Shown in pieces: positions 16,651 through 25,478 of a stretch of 64,000 nt of DNA. This stretch comes from Mollicutes bacterium (lineage in GTDB: Bacteria; Bacillota_I; Bacilli_A; RF39; UBA660), in the NCBI GenBank assembly GCA_004552445.1, contig SFOJ01000003.1, forward strand, positions 1 through 64,000, in the 5' to 3' direction. The position numbers and the translations under genes are program-made. Under the pieces are notes generated by a model. That model was not told the origin of the DNA and searched no databases. It saw only the letters and a program-made list of their open reading frames with translations. The first letter of the stretch is position 1. Each line of letters begins with the position of its first letter.

Positions 16651-17661
16651 TTATTTTTCTTCTTTAGAATCATTATTACTAAATAAATGTGTTCTTACTT
16701 TGTCTTCTATCTCTTTATAAAGAGTAGAATTATTCTTTAGAAATAATTTAGCATTTTCTTTTCCTTGACCAATTTTTTCACCTTTATAACTATACCAGGC
16801 ACCGCTTTTATCCAAAATACCTAAATTAGATGCTATATCTATAATTTCACCAGTTTTAGAAATACCTTCACCATACATAATTTCTACTTCAGCAGTTTTA
16901 AATGGAGGAGCAACCTTATTCTTAACAACTTTAATAACTGTTTTATTTCCAAGTACATCGCTACCAACTTTAATTTGTTCAGCACGTCTTACATCTAATC
17001 TTACAGTTGAATAAAATTTTAATGCTCTACCTCCAGGTGTAGTTTCAGGGTTACCAAACATAACCCCAACTTTTTCTCTTAATTGATTTATAAATATACA
17101 TATAGTATTTGTTTTATTAACAATACCACCAAGTTTTCTTAATGCTTGTGACATAAGTCTAGCTTGAAGGCCAACATGAGAATCTCCCATTTCACCCTCT
17201 ATTTCTGCTTGAGGAACTAATGCAGCTACTGAATCTATTACAATGATACTCATAGCTTCACTTCTAACCAAAGCTTCAACTATTTCTAATGCTTGTTCTC
17301 CAGTATCAGGTTGACTTAATAAAAGTTCATCAGTATCTACACCTAATTTTTTAGCATAAACTGGATCTAATGCGTGCTCTGCATCTATAAAAGCAGCTCT
17401 ACCTCCAGTCTTTTGAACTTCAGCAATTGCATGTAACGCAATAGTAGTTTTACCACTTGATTCAGGTCCAAATATCTCAATAATTCTTCCCTTTGGATAA
17501 CCCCCTACGCCTAATGCTTGATCTAATGCTAAAGAACCACTTGATACAACATCTATATTTCTAACACCTTTTTCTCCTAATTTCATTATAGAGCCTTTAC
17601 CAAATTGTTTTTCGATATCAGCTAATACTTGTTCTAATGCTTTGTCTTTCTCTTTTTTCAT
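16651..17661 (-). CDS. recA: Recombinase RecA
   Basis: The 336-residue protein has the RecA core in order: [20 protein letters not shown], Walker [37 protein letters not shown], Walker B with [20 protein letters not shown], loop L2 region [20 protein letters not shown] and [15 protein letters not shown]. The C-terminal domain ends in a short acidic/lysine tail. RecA forms the nucleoprotein filament for strand exchange and triggers LexA self-cleavage. The gene has its own near-consensus promoter and a LexA-like site. It follows pgsA, as in B. subtilis except that cinA is missing between them. Confidence 0.98.
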   Translation of the reverse strand: MKKEKDKALEQVLADIEKQFGKGSIMKLGEKGVRNIDVVSSGSLALDQALGVGGYPKGRIIEIFGPESSGKTTIALHAIAEVQKTGGRAAFIDAEHALDPVYAKKLGVDTDELLLSQPDTGEQALEIVEALVRSEAMSIIVIDSVAALVPQAEIEGEMGDSHVGLQARLMSQALRKLGGIVNKTNTICIFINQLREKVGVMFGNPETTPGGRALKFYSTVRLDVRRAEQIKVGSDVLGNKTVIKVVKNKVAPPFKTAEVEIMYGEGISKTGEIIDIASNLGILDKSGAWYSYKGEKIGQGKENAKLFLKNNSTLYKEIEDKVRTHLFSNNDSKEEK

Positions 17662-17684
17662 AAGTTTTCTCCTTTGATAATTTA

Positions 17685-17713
17685 ATTGTAAACTAATTAA
17701 ATTCCTTTGTCAA
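17685..17713 (-). promoter_or_regulatory. recA promoter
   Basis: TTGACA (17708-17713), a 17-nt spacer and TACAAT (17685-17690) lie 23 nt before the recA start, which has an AAAGGAG ribosome site. Confidence 0.9.
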
Positions 17714-17723
17714 CACTTTTTTA

Positions 17724-17737
17724 CAAACACTTGTTTG
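17724..17737. promoter_or_regulatory. LexA-like (SOS) operator upstream of recA
   Basis: CAAACACTTGTTTG fits CAAAC-N4-GTTTG. It differs from the Bacillus LexA box CGAAC-N4-GTTCG only by G-to-A and C-to-T at the symmetric second positions. It lies 10 bp upstream of the recA -35 element. SOS control is inferred; lexA is not in the window. Confidence 0.55.
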
Positions 17738-17861
17738 ATAATAATTTAATTATGATAAAATAGTTATTTTTATAATTAAATTATATCAAAATTAGTTATT
17801 TAAAAAATAAATTATATGTTTAGAATAATGATAATTTTTATAAAACAAGATTTTTATAAAA

Positions 17862-17889
17862 AAATAAGAAGCATCCTTGCTTCTTATTT
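17862..17889 (-). terminator. Intrinsic terminator after pgsA
   Basis: An 11-bp perfect stem (loop of 6) overlaps the last codons of pgsA and is followed by a run of U on the minus strand, separating pgsA from recA. Confidence 0.85.
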
Positions 17890-18480
17890 AGTATCAAATA
17901 AATATTTTTTATTTTTAACATAATATTGAATACCACTAATTACAGATAAAACTGTAGCAATCATTATTATTCCTTTAGCCGGATAAATATTTGCTAGTGA
18001 GAATGGTAAATCATAGAAAAATAATAATGTTATACCAACTAACATACATGCAGTTTTAATTTTACCAGCCATAGAAGCTCCAACAGCACCTGATTTTTGA
18101 CCAGCTACCATTTTAATAGAATCAACTACTATATCTCTTGATACAATAACAACTGGTATAATAGGACTAATATACCCCTCAGTAGCAAATAAAATAAGTA
18201 CACCATTAACTAAAATCTTATCAGCAATAGCATCCATTACTTTTCCTATATCAGTTACTAAATTATATTTTCTTGCTAAATATCCATCAAGAAAATCAGT
18301 TAGAGATGCAATCAAGAATATAATTCCGCAAATTAAATACTTACTATCAATTACTAATTTACCAGCAAGTTGAAACTCTGGAAAATTAATTCCTACTTTA
18401 TCAACTGGAAAAATCATAATAATTAATAATAATACAGATAGTGCTATTCTACATATAGTAATTTTATTTGGAACATTCAT
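17884..18480 (-). CDS. pgsA: CDP-diacylglycerol-glycerol-3-phosphate 3-phosphatidyltransferase
   Basis: The start is at ATG 18480 (MNVPNKITICRI), with GGAGAG overlapping the RodZ-like gene's 3' end. The CDP-alcohol phosphotransferase signature D-G-x2-A-R-x8-G-x3-D-x3-D reads DFLDGYLARKYNLVTDIGKV followed by MDAIADK. Several hydrophobic helices surround it. The enzyme makes phosphatidylglycerophosphate, the precursor of phosphatidylglycerol and hence of lipoteichoic-acid glycerol phosphate. It is coupled to the upstream rodZ-like gene by a 4-nt overlap of the open frames and has a terminator at its end. Confidence 0.95.
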   Translation of the reverse strand: MNVPNKITICRIALSVLLLIIMIFPVDKVGINFPEFQLAGKLVIDSKYLICGIIFLIASLTDFLDGYLARKYNLVTDIGKVMDAIADKILVNGVLILFATEGYISPIIPVVIVSRDIVVDSIKMVAGQKSGAVGASMAGKIKTACMLVGITLLFFYDLPFSLANIYPAKGIIMIATVLSVISGIQYYVKNKKYLFDTK

Positions 18481-18482
18481 AT

Positions 18483-18974
18483 TCAAACTCTCCTTTCGAT
18501 ATTATAATAATCTATATCAATATTTTCTAATTGTTTCTCTGTAATATATTTTACTATAAATAATACCAAAAATACTAAAATTATAACAGCTAGGATATAT
18601 AACACTATATATTTCATGTTACTATTCTTTCTTTGAATAGTATATGGTGAAGCAATTTTATTTTCTTCTTTTTGTTTTTCTAATATATTTATTTCTCTTG
18701 TTTGCTCTAATATATCACTAACTGGAATTCTAGAAGTATAGCCAAATATAAAGTCATTAAATTTATCAACTATTTCATCTTCATCTAGATTAAGATATTT
18801 AGCATATTTCTTAATTGTTTCTTTTAAGAAAAAAACATCCTTAAACGCATTAGCATTTCCATCCTCTAAATTATCAAGTTGACTCTCAGTTATTCCAAGG
18901 TCTTTCATAACTTCTTCTTTAGAAATACCAATAGTTTCTCTAGCTTCTTTGAAACTTTCTCCTATTTCTTTCAT
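18483..18974 (-). CDS. RodZ-like helix-turn-helix membrane protein (YmfM family)
   Basis: The 163-residue protein has an N-terminal XRE-like HTH of the RodZ kind, starting GESFKEARETIGISKEEVMK and continuing LGITESQLDNLEDG. A linker and one transmembrane helix (about 125-146) follow, with only about 15 residues outside. B. subtilis YmfM/RodZ has the same order and the same pgsA neighbour, but a longer external domain; here it is nearly absent. RodZ couples MreB filaments to the elongation machinery. ATG 18974 is preceded by AGGAG. The assignment rests on architecture and synteny. Confidence 0.75.
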   Translation of the reverse strand: MKEIGESFKEARETIGISKEEVMKDLGITESQLDNLEDGNANAFKDVFFLKETIKKYAKYLNLDEDEIVDKFNDFIFGYTSRIPVSDILEQTREINILEKQKEENKIASPYTIQRKNSNMKYIVLYILAVIILVFLVLFIVKYITEKQLENIDIDYYNIERRV

Positions 18975-18996
18975 AATTCTCCTATAAATAAAAAAT

Positions 18997-19345
18997 AATA
19001 ATTTTTAATAAGCCATGTTCTGTACCTATAAATAGGTGGCAAACATTTATCTAAAGATTTCTCTTTCTCTTACTCCTTTGTTATTCATTCGTAAGAGTTC
19101 CCCTACCAATTTTGGGTTTCTCACTCGTGGGGTTTACCTCGTTCCACAATAGTTATTCCTAACTATCTCGTCTCTATGGCACTTTATGACTAATATAGTC
19201 AGTTCTTGACTACCTCGTCGCCGTTAATACTTTCGTATTACCTAAGGTTATTTTTTCCCTTAGCACGAACACTTTCATTCATTTCAGAATGAGTGAGCAT
19301 GGACTTTCCTCTACATTAAATGCAGCGTTTGCCTAAAAAATTATT
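18997..19345 (-). ncRNA. rnpB: RNase P RNA, Bacillus type (class B)
   Basis: The minus strand shows the RNase P RNA core: GAGGAAAGTCCATGCTC near the 5' end, GTGTTCGTGC, AACGGCGACGAGG, GGTAAACCCCACGAG, GAGAAACCCAAAATTGG followed by TAGGGGAAC, GTTTGCC near the 3' side and ACAGAACATGGCTTATT at the end. The ends pair as helix P1 (AATAATTTTT with AAAAATTATT), which sets the limits given. The arrangement is class B. It lies between gpsB and a rodZ-like gene; B. subtilis also has rnpB beside gpsB. The 5' end overlaps the gpsB stop codon by about 5 nt. This RNA removes 5' leaders from pre-tRNAs. Confidence 0.96.
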
Positions 19346-19658
19346 CTTCTCCATATACAACTTTTTCAAGATCACTAATTCGTTTTAATAAATCAACATT
19401 AGTTACGCCTTTATTAGAGTTAGCTATTTCAAGTGCAGATTTTAAGTTTCTAAGTTCAGCCTTTAGTTTAGCATTATCAGATTCTAAAGATTTAATTTCA
19501 GTAACCAATCTTTTAGTTGTTGTTTCAAAATCAACATAATCTTTTATGATTAAATCAAGGAATTGATCAACTTCTTGAGGTCTATATCCTCTAGCATCTA
19601 TTTTAAAATCTTTATCAAGTATTTCTTTAGCTGTTAGAAATCTCTTATCATCATACAT
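19341..19658 (-). CDS. gpsB: Cell-cycle protein GpsB
   Basis: The start is placed at ATG 19658 (MYDDKRFLTAKEIL), 9 nt after AGAGAGG. The longer frame adds 7 residues. The DivIVA/GpsB membrane-binding domain is clear: LTAKEILDKDFKIDARGYRP, then QEVDQFLDLIIKDY, followed by a coiled coil (about 40-80) and a short C-terminal helix (VDLLKRISDLEKVVYG). GpsB links penicillin-binding proteins to the division and elongation machinery. It is followed directly by rnpB. Confidence 0.95.
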   Translation of the reverse strand: MYDDKRFLTAKEILDKDFKIDARGYRPQEVDQFLDLIIKDYVDFETTTKRLVTEIKSLESDNAKLKAELRNLKSALEIANSNKGVTNVDLLKRISDLEKVVYGEE

Positions 19659-19719
19659 ACTTTTTAGCCTCTCTTCCACAATAATTTTACCTCAAAAAAT
19701 ATATATTTGCAAGATAAAA

Positions 19720-19741
19720 GAGCAAACTCTAAAGTTTACTC
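19720..19741 (-). terminator. Hairpin terminator, probably of the priA-fmt operon
   Basis: A 9-bp stem (one G-U) with a 4-nt loop is followed by four U on the minus strand. It lies about 120 nt after the stop of the gene at 19859. The stretch between has no convincing gene. Confidence 0.55.
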
Positions 19742-19858
19742 TCAAAATCCAAAATACAACCATTAATTAGTAAATCAAGCTCTTTAAAACGCTCATTTAA
19801 ATTTTTCATAAATATATAGTACTATTTTTAAATAATCATTTCATCAAATTCGACAAAA

Positions 19859-20620
19859 TTAGTTTTTCTTTTCAATTAGATTATCAAAATATTCAAATTG
19901 ATCAGAAAAATTATTTTTATTTATATTACTAATTCTAATCAAATAATTTACATTACTTTCATTATTACTAATTATTTTATTAAGTAATGTATAATCATAA
20001 GATATCTTTGTTATATACTTAGTACTATATGTAAGATTTATTAAGAAAGTATCATATTCTTCTATTTCATAAGAAGTTTTATATCTATAATTATATTCTT
20101 TTAGATAATCAGAATATTTAATTTTACAAGTATTATTATCAATAAAATCACAGTAACTAATTAACGACTTAATAAAGTCTAAATCATATATACTAGAAGG
20201 AACTAGATTTTTAACATTATTAACTATCATAAAGTTATTATTATCTCCTGGTACAAAATATTTATCTTTATAAATAATATATCCACCTTTATCTATAGAA
20301 TCACTAATATATGAAGTAAGATTTCCATCTGTATCTATTTTCAATACAATATTTTCATCATTTATATTTTGAGTTATATTAAGACTATAATTATCATTTA
20401 TATTTTCAAATTTTTTAACAATATCATCTTTTGTAATAGTTACAGTATTTTCATTTTTTGGTTTTGTATTAGCACTACTGTTACCTTTTTCATTAGTATT
20501 AATGAATAAAAATGACATACCAACTACCAATATAATCAAATAAATTAATGTTTTTTGTTTTAATTCTCTAGATTCTTCTTCTTCCGATTTTTCTTCTTTA
20601 TTAAAAATTTCTTTTAACAT
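19859..20620 (-). CDS. Membrane-anchored protein of unknown function
   Basis: The 253-residue protein starts with an acidic cytoplasmic segment (about 1-24), then one transmembrane helix (about 26-42), then a Ser/Asn/Lys-rich linker and an extracytoplasmic domain of about 190 residues rich in Asn, Tyr and Ile. The domain has repeated short beta-like segments and two cysteines (about 150 and 158) that could form a disulfide. I recognise no family. Its start overlaps the fmt end by 7 nt, so it is the last gene of the priA-fmt operon. Confidence 0.5.
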   Translation of the reverse strand: MLKEIFNKEEKSEEEESRELKQKTLIYLIILVVGMSFLFINTNEKGNSSANTKPKNENTVTITKDDIVKKFENINDNYSLNITQNINDENIVLKIDTDGNLTSYISDSIDKGGYIIYKDKYFVPGDNNNFMIVNNVKNLVPSSIYDLDFIKSLISYCDFIDNNTCKIKYSDYLKEYNYRYKTSYEIEEYDTFLINLTYSTKYITKISYDYTLLNKIISNNESNVNYLIRISNINKNNFSDQFEYFDNLIEKKN

Positions 20621-21546
20621 AATATTTCTCCAACTAAATTTTCTTTATTTTTACCATTCAAATAATCTTTAGCTGTCATTTCTTTTTTTCCACTAGGTTT
20701 TAACTTAGTAATTATTATTGATTTGTCTTTACACATAACAGTTATTCCTTCTTTAGTAGCATCTATTATTTCTCCGGGCTTTCCTTTTTCTTTATCACTT
20801 ATTTTTGATTCACATATTTTTATTATTTCTCCATTAAATGTAGTGTATGCCACAGGGAAAGGGTACATACCTCTTATTTGATTAAAAACTTCAAGAGCTG
20901 TTTTATTAAAATCTATTTTTTCCTCTTCTCGTTTTATATTATAAGCAAATGTTACTTCATCAGAATTTTGTTTTATTCTATTTATATTACCACTAAATAT
21001 ATTAGGAAGTGTTTCTAAAAGTAAATCACGGCCCATGATACTTAATTCATCATGTATAATTCCAACATTATCAGTATCCTTTATTTCTATACTTCTTTGA
21101 GTAATAATATCACCATCATCCATTCCAGGAGCCATATACATAATAGTTACTCCTGTTTCTTTATATCCATCAATTATACATCTATGTAGTGGACTTCCCC
21201 CTCTTAATTTAGGAAGTAAAGAAGCATGAACATTAATAGCTTTATACTTTGGAGTATCAAGTAATATACTTGGTATAATTTGTCCATAAGCACAAGTTAT
21301 AATTACATCTGGATTTTTTTCTAATATATATTCATAATCATTTCTTATTTTAATTGGTTGATATACTTCTATATTATGTTTTAAAGCGCATTCTTTAACT
21401 GGAGATGCCTTTAATTCATGATGTCTTCCAACTTCTTTATCTGGTTGAGTTACTACTAAAACAACATTTGTATTTTCTATTAACATTTGAAGTACTGGTA
21501 CACTAAATTCAGGTGTTCCCATAAACACAACTTTTTTATCTTTCAT
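20614..21546 (-). CDS. fmt: Methionyl-tRNA formyltransferase
   Basis: The 310-residue enzyme begins KVVFMGTPEFSVPVLQMLIE, continues with VTQPDKEVGRHHELKASPVK, and has the catalytic INVHASLLPKLRGGSPLHRC and ITIMYMAPGMDDGDI-like blocks (here VTIMYMAPGMDDGDII). The C-terminal OB-like domain carries RGMYPFPVAYTTF. It formylates the initiator Met-tRNA with 10-formyl-tetrahydrofolate. It follows priA, the usual Bacilli order; def and rsmB are not adjacent here. Confidence 0.96.
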   Translation of the reverse strand: MKDKKVVFMGTPEFSVPVLQMLIENTNVVLVVTQPDKEVGRHHELKASPVKECALKHNIEVYQPIKIRNDYEYILEKNPDVIITCAYGQIIPSILLDTPKYKAINVHASLLPKLRGGSPLHRCIIDGYKETGVTIMYMAPGMDDGDIITQRSIEIKDTDNVGIIHDELSIMGRDLLLETLPNIFSGNINRIKQNSDEVTFAYNIKREEEKIDFNKTALEVFNQIRGMYPFPVAYTTFNGEIIKICESKISDKEKGKPGEIIDATKEGITVMCKDKSIIITKLKPSGKKEMTAKDYLNGKNKENLVGEILC

Positions 21547-21568
21547 ATTATCACCTACACAAATTATA

Positions 21569-23722
21569 TTAAATATTTATATTTATATCAATAGATACAT
21601 TTTTTATATTTATATTGTTTACTTCCCTTATTACCGGTAATAAATTATCTATTTTTTTATATTTTATCATTATGTTAAATCTATATTTATTATTAAGTCT
21701 AACTATATTTGATATAGACGGACCAAGTACTATAAATTCTTTTTCATCAAGTCTACTATCTAAATATTTTTTAATTTTAGATGCCCCTTCTCCCGCTTCA
21801 TTAAATGTAGTACTTGTTATTAAAATATTACAAATGTAATAATATGGTGGATACATTAATTTTTTACGAATATTCATTTCATAATTAAAGAATGAATCAA
21901 AATCATTTTTAACTACGCTTCTATACACATAGTTAGTTGGATTATATGTCTGTATTATAACTTTACCAGGAAGATTAAATCTACCAACTCTACCTGCTGT
22001 TTGACTTAATAATTCATAAGTTTTTTCTGCACTTCTAAAATCTGGAATAGAAAGACTTGCATCACTATTTATAGTCCCAACTAAACTAACATTTTCAAAA
22101 TTTAAACCCTTTGATATCATTTGAGTACCAACAAGTATACTATATTTTCCACTTGAAAATTCATTTATTAGTTTTTGATGAGAATTTTTAGTACTAGTAG
22201 TATCAGCATCCATTCTAAGTACTTCTACACCATACTTTTTAGCAATCATCCCTTCTAGTTTTTCAGTGCCAAGTCCTAAATCTTTAATTGCCTCTTCATG
22301 ACAACTAGGACATATATCACTTTTTTGACATCTATATCCACAATAATGACAACTATAACTATTACTACTCTTATGATAAATTAAGGATATATCACAATTA
22401 GGACATTTATACACAAATCCACAATTAGTACAACTTAAAAACGTTGAGTAGCCACGTCTATTCAATAAAAGTATGACTTGTTCTTTTCTATTTAATGCTT
22501 TTTTTATTTCCATATCAAGTTTATCACTAATTATATAGTTGTGTTTAGCTGCTTCCTTTTCCATATCTACTATTTCAAAAGATGGAAGTCTGCCACTTAT
22601 TCTAGATGGAAGATTTATTAAATGAAATACTCCTTTTTTACCTCTAGCATATTGTTCTAAAGATGGTGTTGCACTTCCCATTATTACCTTAGCATTATTA
22701 TATTCACTTCTTTTAAATGCTATATCTATAGCGTTATATTTAGGTGTATTTTCTTGTTTATATGTTTGACTTTGACATTCATCTATTATGATTAATCCTA
22801 TATTTTTTAAAGGAGCAAATACTGCACTTCTAGCCCCCACTACTAAAGACACTTCACCATTCATAATTCTTCTATATTCATCATATTTTTCACCTTCACT
22901 TAAAGAACTATGAAACACAGCTACATTATCACCAAATACCCCTTTAAAACGAGCAACTATTTGAGGAGTTAAAGATATTTCAGGTACTAAAACAATACCT
23001 GTCTTATTTAATTTTAAAACACGCTTTAAAAGTTCTATATATACTTCAGTCTTACCACTACCAGTAACACCATATAATAAAAATTTATCATCATTAGAAT
23101 TTAATATTTCATTTACAGCTTTTAATTGACCATCAGTTAAACTTATATCTTTTTTTAAATAGTCAGTTGCTACTTCACGATTAACTTCATATTTATTTTC
23201 GACTACTATTCCTTTTTCAATTAATTTTTTTAAAGAACTACCAAATTCTTTTTTTTCTTTTTCACCTTCTTTTAAACTATTAATAATACTAATTTCTCCA
23301 GTATTTCTTTTGTGTTCAAGAATATAACCATCTATATCTATTTCTTTATTTAATGACACTTTAGTAATGTATTTTCTATTTATATTAGTTTTTAATGATG
23401 CTTTTAAAGCCTTAGGTAACATTACTTGATAACAAGATATTAAATTACATAACAAAAAATCACTCATATATTTACCTAATTTGAGCAATTCTTCATTTAA
23501 ATAAAAATCACTTTCTTGTATTTTAATAATACTTCTATATTCTAAAGCACTATCTATATTATTATGTATTTTAAGAACAAAACCTTCCACTTCTACTTTT
23601 CCAAAAGGAACTATTACCTTGTGACCTACTCTTATAATGTCTTTTAAATCTTCTGGTATTTTATAATCAAATACTTTATTTAATGATTTTACTGAATATT
23701 CTATTATTACACTAGCAAGCAT
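21569..23722 (-). CDS. priA: Primosomal protein N' (replication restart helicase PriA)
   Basis: The 717-residue protein has an N-terminal 3'-binding domain (about 1-105), a winged helix, then the SF2 helicase core. Walker A is GVTGSGKTEVYIELL (about 220), followed by VLVPEISLTPQIVARF. The zinc region has eight Cys (CTNCGFVYKCPNC, CHYCGYRC, CPSC). Motifs LLNRRGYSTF, VGTQMISKGLNFENV and QTAGRVGR follow. Motif II reads DECQ instead of the usual DEEH; the D-E pair is kept. PriA reloads the replisome at collapsed forks. It is followed by fmt in the same operon. Confidence 0.95.
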   Translation of the reverse strand: MLASVIIEYSVKSLNKVFDYKIPEDLKDIIRVGHKVIVPFGKVEVEGFVLKIHNNIDSALEYRSIIKIQESDFYLNEELLKLGKYMSDFLLCNLISCYQVMLPKALKASLKTNINRKYITKVSLNKEIDIDGYILEHKRNTGEISIINSLKEGEKEKKEFGSSLKKLIEKGIVVENKYEVNREVATDYLKKDISLTDGQLKAVNEILNSNDDKFLLYGVTGSGKTEVYIELLKRVLKLNKTGIVLVPEISLTPQIVARFKGVFGDNVAVFHSSLSEGEKYDEYRRIMNGEVSLVVGARSAVFAPLKNIGLIIIDECQSQTYKQENTPKYNAIDIAFKRSEYNNAKVIMGSATPSLEQYARGKKGVFHLINLPSRISGRLPSFEIVDMEKEAAKHNYIISDKLDMEIKKALNRKEQVILLLNRRGYSTFLSCTNCGFVYKCPNCDISLIYHKSSNSYSCHYCGYRCQKSDICPSCHEEAIKDLGLGTEKLEGMIAKKYGVEVLRMDADTTSTKNSHQKLINEFSSGKYSILVGTQMISKGLNFENVSLVGTINSDASLSIPDFRSAEKTYELLSQTAGRVGRFNLPGKVIIQTYNPTNYVYRSVVKNDFDSFFNYEMNIRKKLMYPPYYYICNILITSTTFNEAGEGASKIKKYLDSRLDEKEFIVLGPSISNIVRLNNKYRFNIMIKYKKIDNLLPVIREVNNINIKNVSIDININI

Positions 23723-24252
23723 TAAATTCCTCTTAAAAATGGATTATATTTAATTTCATGTTCTACAGTTGTCTCTTCATCATGACCAGGATATATTCTA
23801 ACATTAACAGACATATATTTAAACACCTTAAGACTATTTATCATTGCTTGCTCATTATCTTCTTCAAAATTACCAATTGTTTCTTTAAAAACAAAATCTC
23901 CAGTAAACAATATATCGTTTTTATCAAAATAAAATGATACACTATCCATAGTATGTCCATAAGTTTCTATTACTTTAAACTCAAAAGTATCTATTTTAAC
24001 GTCTCCTTTAGTTTTATAATCAACTATTTTAGCAGTAGGATATATTTCTTTAAATGTTTCTAAACACCCTACATGATCAAAATGATAATGAGTTATCAAT
24101 ATTCCTTTAACATGTAATCCTCTACTATTTATTTCAGTCAATATTTTCTTTTGATCATCTCCTGGATCTACTACTAAACAATCTATTCCATTATGAATAA
24201 TATAGCAATTTTCTTTTAAAAATCCAGTTACTACTCTTATTACCTCTAACAT
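23722..24252 (-). CDS. Metallo-beta-lactamase fold hydrolase (glyoxalase II-like, YqgX type)
   Basis: The 176-residue protein has the metal-binding blocks THYHFDHVGC, ETYGHTMDSVSFYF, FTGDFVF and YPGHDEETTVEHEIKYNPFL. Its length and C-terminus fit small glyoxalase-II-like hydrolases such as YqgX. The likely activity is thioester hydrolysis, for example of S-lactoylthiols, but the substrate is not certain. It overlaps the upstream HAD gene by 7 nt and the priA frame by one base, so it belongs to the same operon. Confidence 0.85.
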   Translation of the reverse strand: MLEVIRVVTGFLKENCYIIHNGIDCLVVDPGDDQKKILTEINSRGLHVKGILITHYHFDHVGCLETFKEIYPTAKIVDYKTKGDVKIDTFEFKVIETYGHTMDSVSFYFDKNDILFTGDFVFKETIGNFEEDNEQAMINSLKVFKYMSVNVRIYPGHDEETTVEHEIKYNPFLRGI

Positions 24253-24761
24253 TCATTCACCTCATTCTTAAACATATTAATAAGTTCATCTAAATGATTT
24301 AATACTCTATATCCATGAGATTCAAGTTCTTTAGAAAATCTAACTGATATACCACCATTCTCTTCCCATTCTTTTAAATTACCTGAATAATCATCTACAA
24401 GTATAGCTCCCTCACTATGTACTACTTTAGTTTTAGATATTTCTTTAGGAACCATAATAATAGTTATATCCTTAAAATGACGTCTTAAGTATTCAACTTT
24501 TACACAACCCTCAGTTAAAGAATTCACATGTGTTAAAAATGATATTTCAAACATTTTGCTATCTATTAATTTTTTAATACAATTAATTGAATCATTAAGA
24601 ATATTATCATCATTTATAATTTTAGAAAAATCATAACTAGCAAAGAATACTCTTATTTCACTTTCATTAGTTACATCAGCACCACTCTTTTGTAAAGCAT
24701 CATATAATGGTGGAATAGTATCCATCACAACACCATCAAAATCAATATATAATCTCTTCAT
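24246..24761 (-). CDS. HAD-family 5'-nucleotidase-like phosphatase
   Basis: The start is at ATG 24761 (MKRLYIDFDGVVMDT), with GAGGTAAT upstream; the longer frame adds 16 residues. Motif I is DFDGVVMDT, motif II is in ISFLTHVNS, and motif III/IV is VHSEGAILVDDYSGNLKEW. The final block, with GGISVRF, matches the 5'(3')-deoxyribonucleotidase (NT5C-like) branch of HAD proteins, which also has DDxxxN. It probably dephosphorylates a nucleotide. It is the first gene of the operon running to priA and fmt. Confidence 0.75.
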   Translation of the reverse strand: MKRLYIDFDGVVMDTIPPLYDALQKSGADVTNESEIRVFFASYDFSKIINDDNILNDSINCIKKLIDSKMFEISFLTHVNSLTEGCVKVEYLRRHFKDITIIMVPKEISKTKVVHSEGAILVDDYSGNLKEWEENGGISVRFSKELESHGYRVLNHLDELINMFKNEVNEC

Positions 24762-24855
24762 AATATTACCTCTTATTAACAATATAATATTTCGATTAAA
24801 AAATGTCAATAAATTAATAACGAATTTTTGTTTGTATTAAATTATTAAAAAAGAT

Positions 24856-25446
24856 TTATTCATTAACTAATAAATCTTTAACTTCATTATTTTTATTTAA
24901 ACCAATAAGTTTTAAATCACAACTTTCATTATACAAAGATATTTTAGAATATTCTTCCTCTAATGGAATCATTAAAAATGGTTCTCCACTAAAAAGTCCG
25001 TCTTCTTCTTCAGTTTTATATACTTTTCCATCTTCAGTAACAGCTACATATATAAGATCGCACTTATCATTAGTAGAATCAATACTTATTACTTTAGATT
25101 CAATATTATCATATTTTTTAATCACTTTACCAGTCAAATCTTCAAAAACTAAAATACCATCATCATCTATTTTCAAAGTACCTGCTTCATTTTCATTAGT
25201 ATCATAATTAAACATATTATTTACTTTAATACTTCTTTTAATACTAAATTTATAAATAGTATTATCTACATCAATACATTCATAACCTTCAATGCATTTA
25301 TTAATAACTGGTGTTTCTGGCTTAACAACTTCATCATTATTATTAGTTTTATCAACAACATTTTTATATTGTTCATTGTAATAGTATACACTACCAATAA
25401 CTAATACAAATAAGAATAAAATAATTAAAACTTTTTTAGTTTTCAT
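24856..25446 (-). CDS. Membrane-anchored protein of unknown function
   Basis: The 196-residue protein has a Lys-rich start, one hydrophobic segment (about 6-22, with no lipobox cysteine) and an extracytoplasmic domain. The domain begins with a Cys pair (CIEGYEC) and has later cysteines near 145 and 176. It reads as a repetitive beta structure (IDDDGILVFEDLTGKV, EDGKVYKTEE), perhaps a small propeller-like or beta-sandwich fold. I do not recognise the family. It is followed by the HAD gene but separated by about 90 nt. Confidence 0.5.
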   Translation of the reverse strand: MKTKKVLIILFLFVLVIGSVYYYNEQYKNVVDKTNNNDEVVKPETPVINKCIEGYECIDVDNTIYKFSIKRSIKVNNMFNYDTNENEAGTLKIDDDGILVFEDLTGKVIKKYDNIESKVISIDSTNDKCDLIYVAVTEDGKVYKTEEEDGLFSGEPFLMIPLEEEYSKISLYNESCDLKLIGLNKNNEVKDLLVNE

Positions 25447-25478
25447 ATAACCACCTACCTATAGAAATTATATCATAT

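Noticed and set aside
18483..18486. Use of TGA as Trp, suggested by Mollicute-like base composition
   Set aside because: The RodZ-like gene, gerA and gerC use TGA as stop in overlapping starts, and conserved Trp residues are encoded by TGG, so the standard code fits.
19729..19809. A 26-codon minus-strand ORF (MKNLNERF...) before the hairpin at 19720
   Set aside because: No Shine-Dalgarno sequence precedes it and its stop lies inside the terminator. It reads like chance coding in the priA-fmt operon tail.
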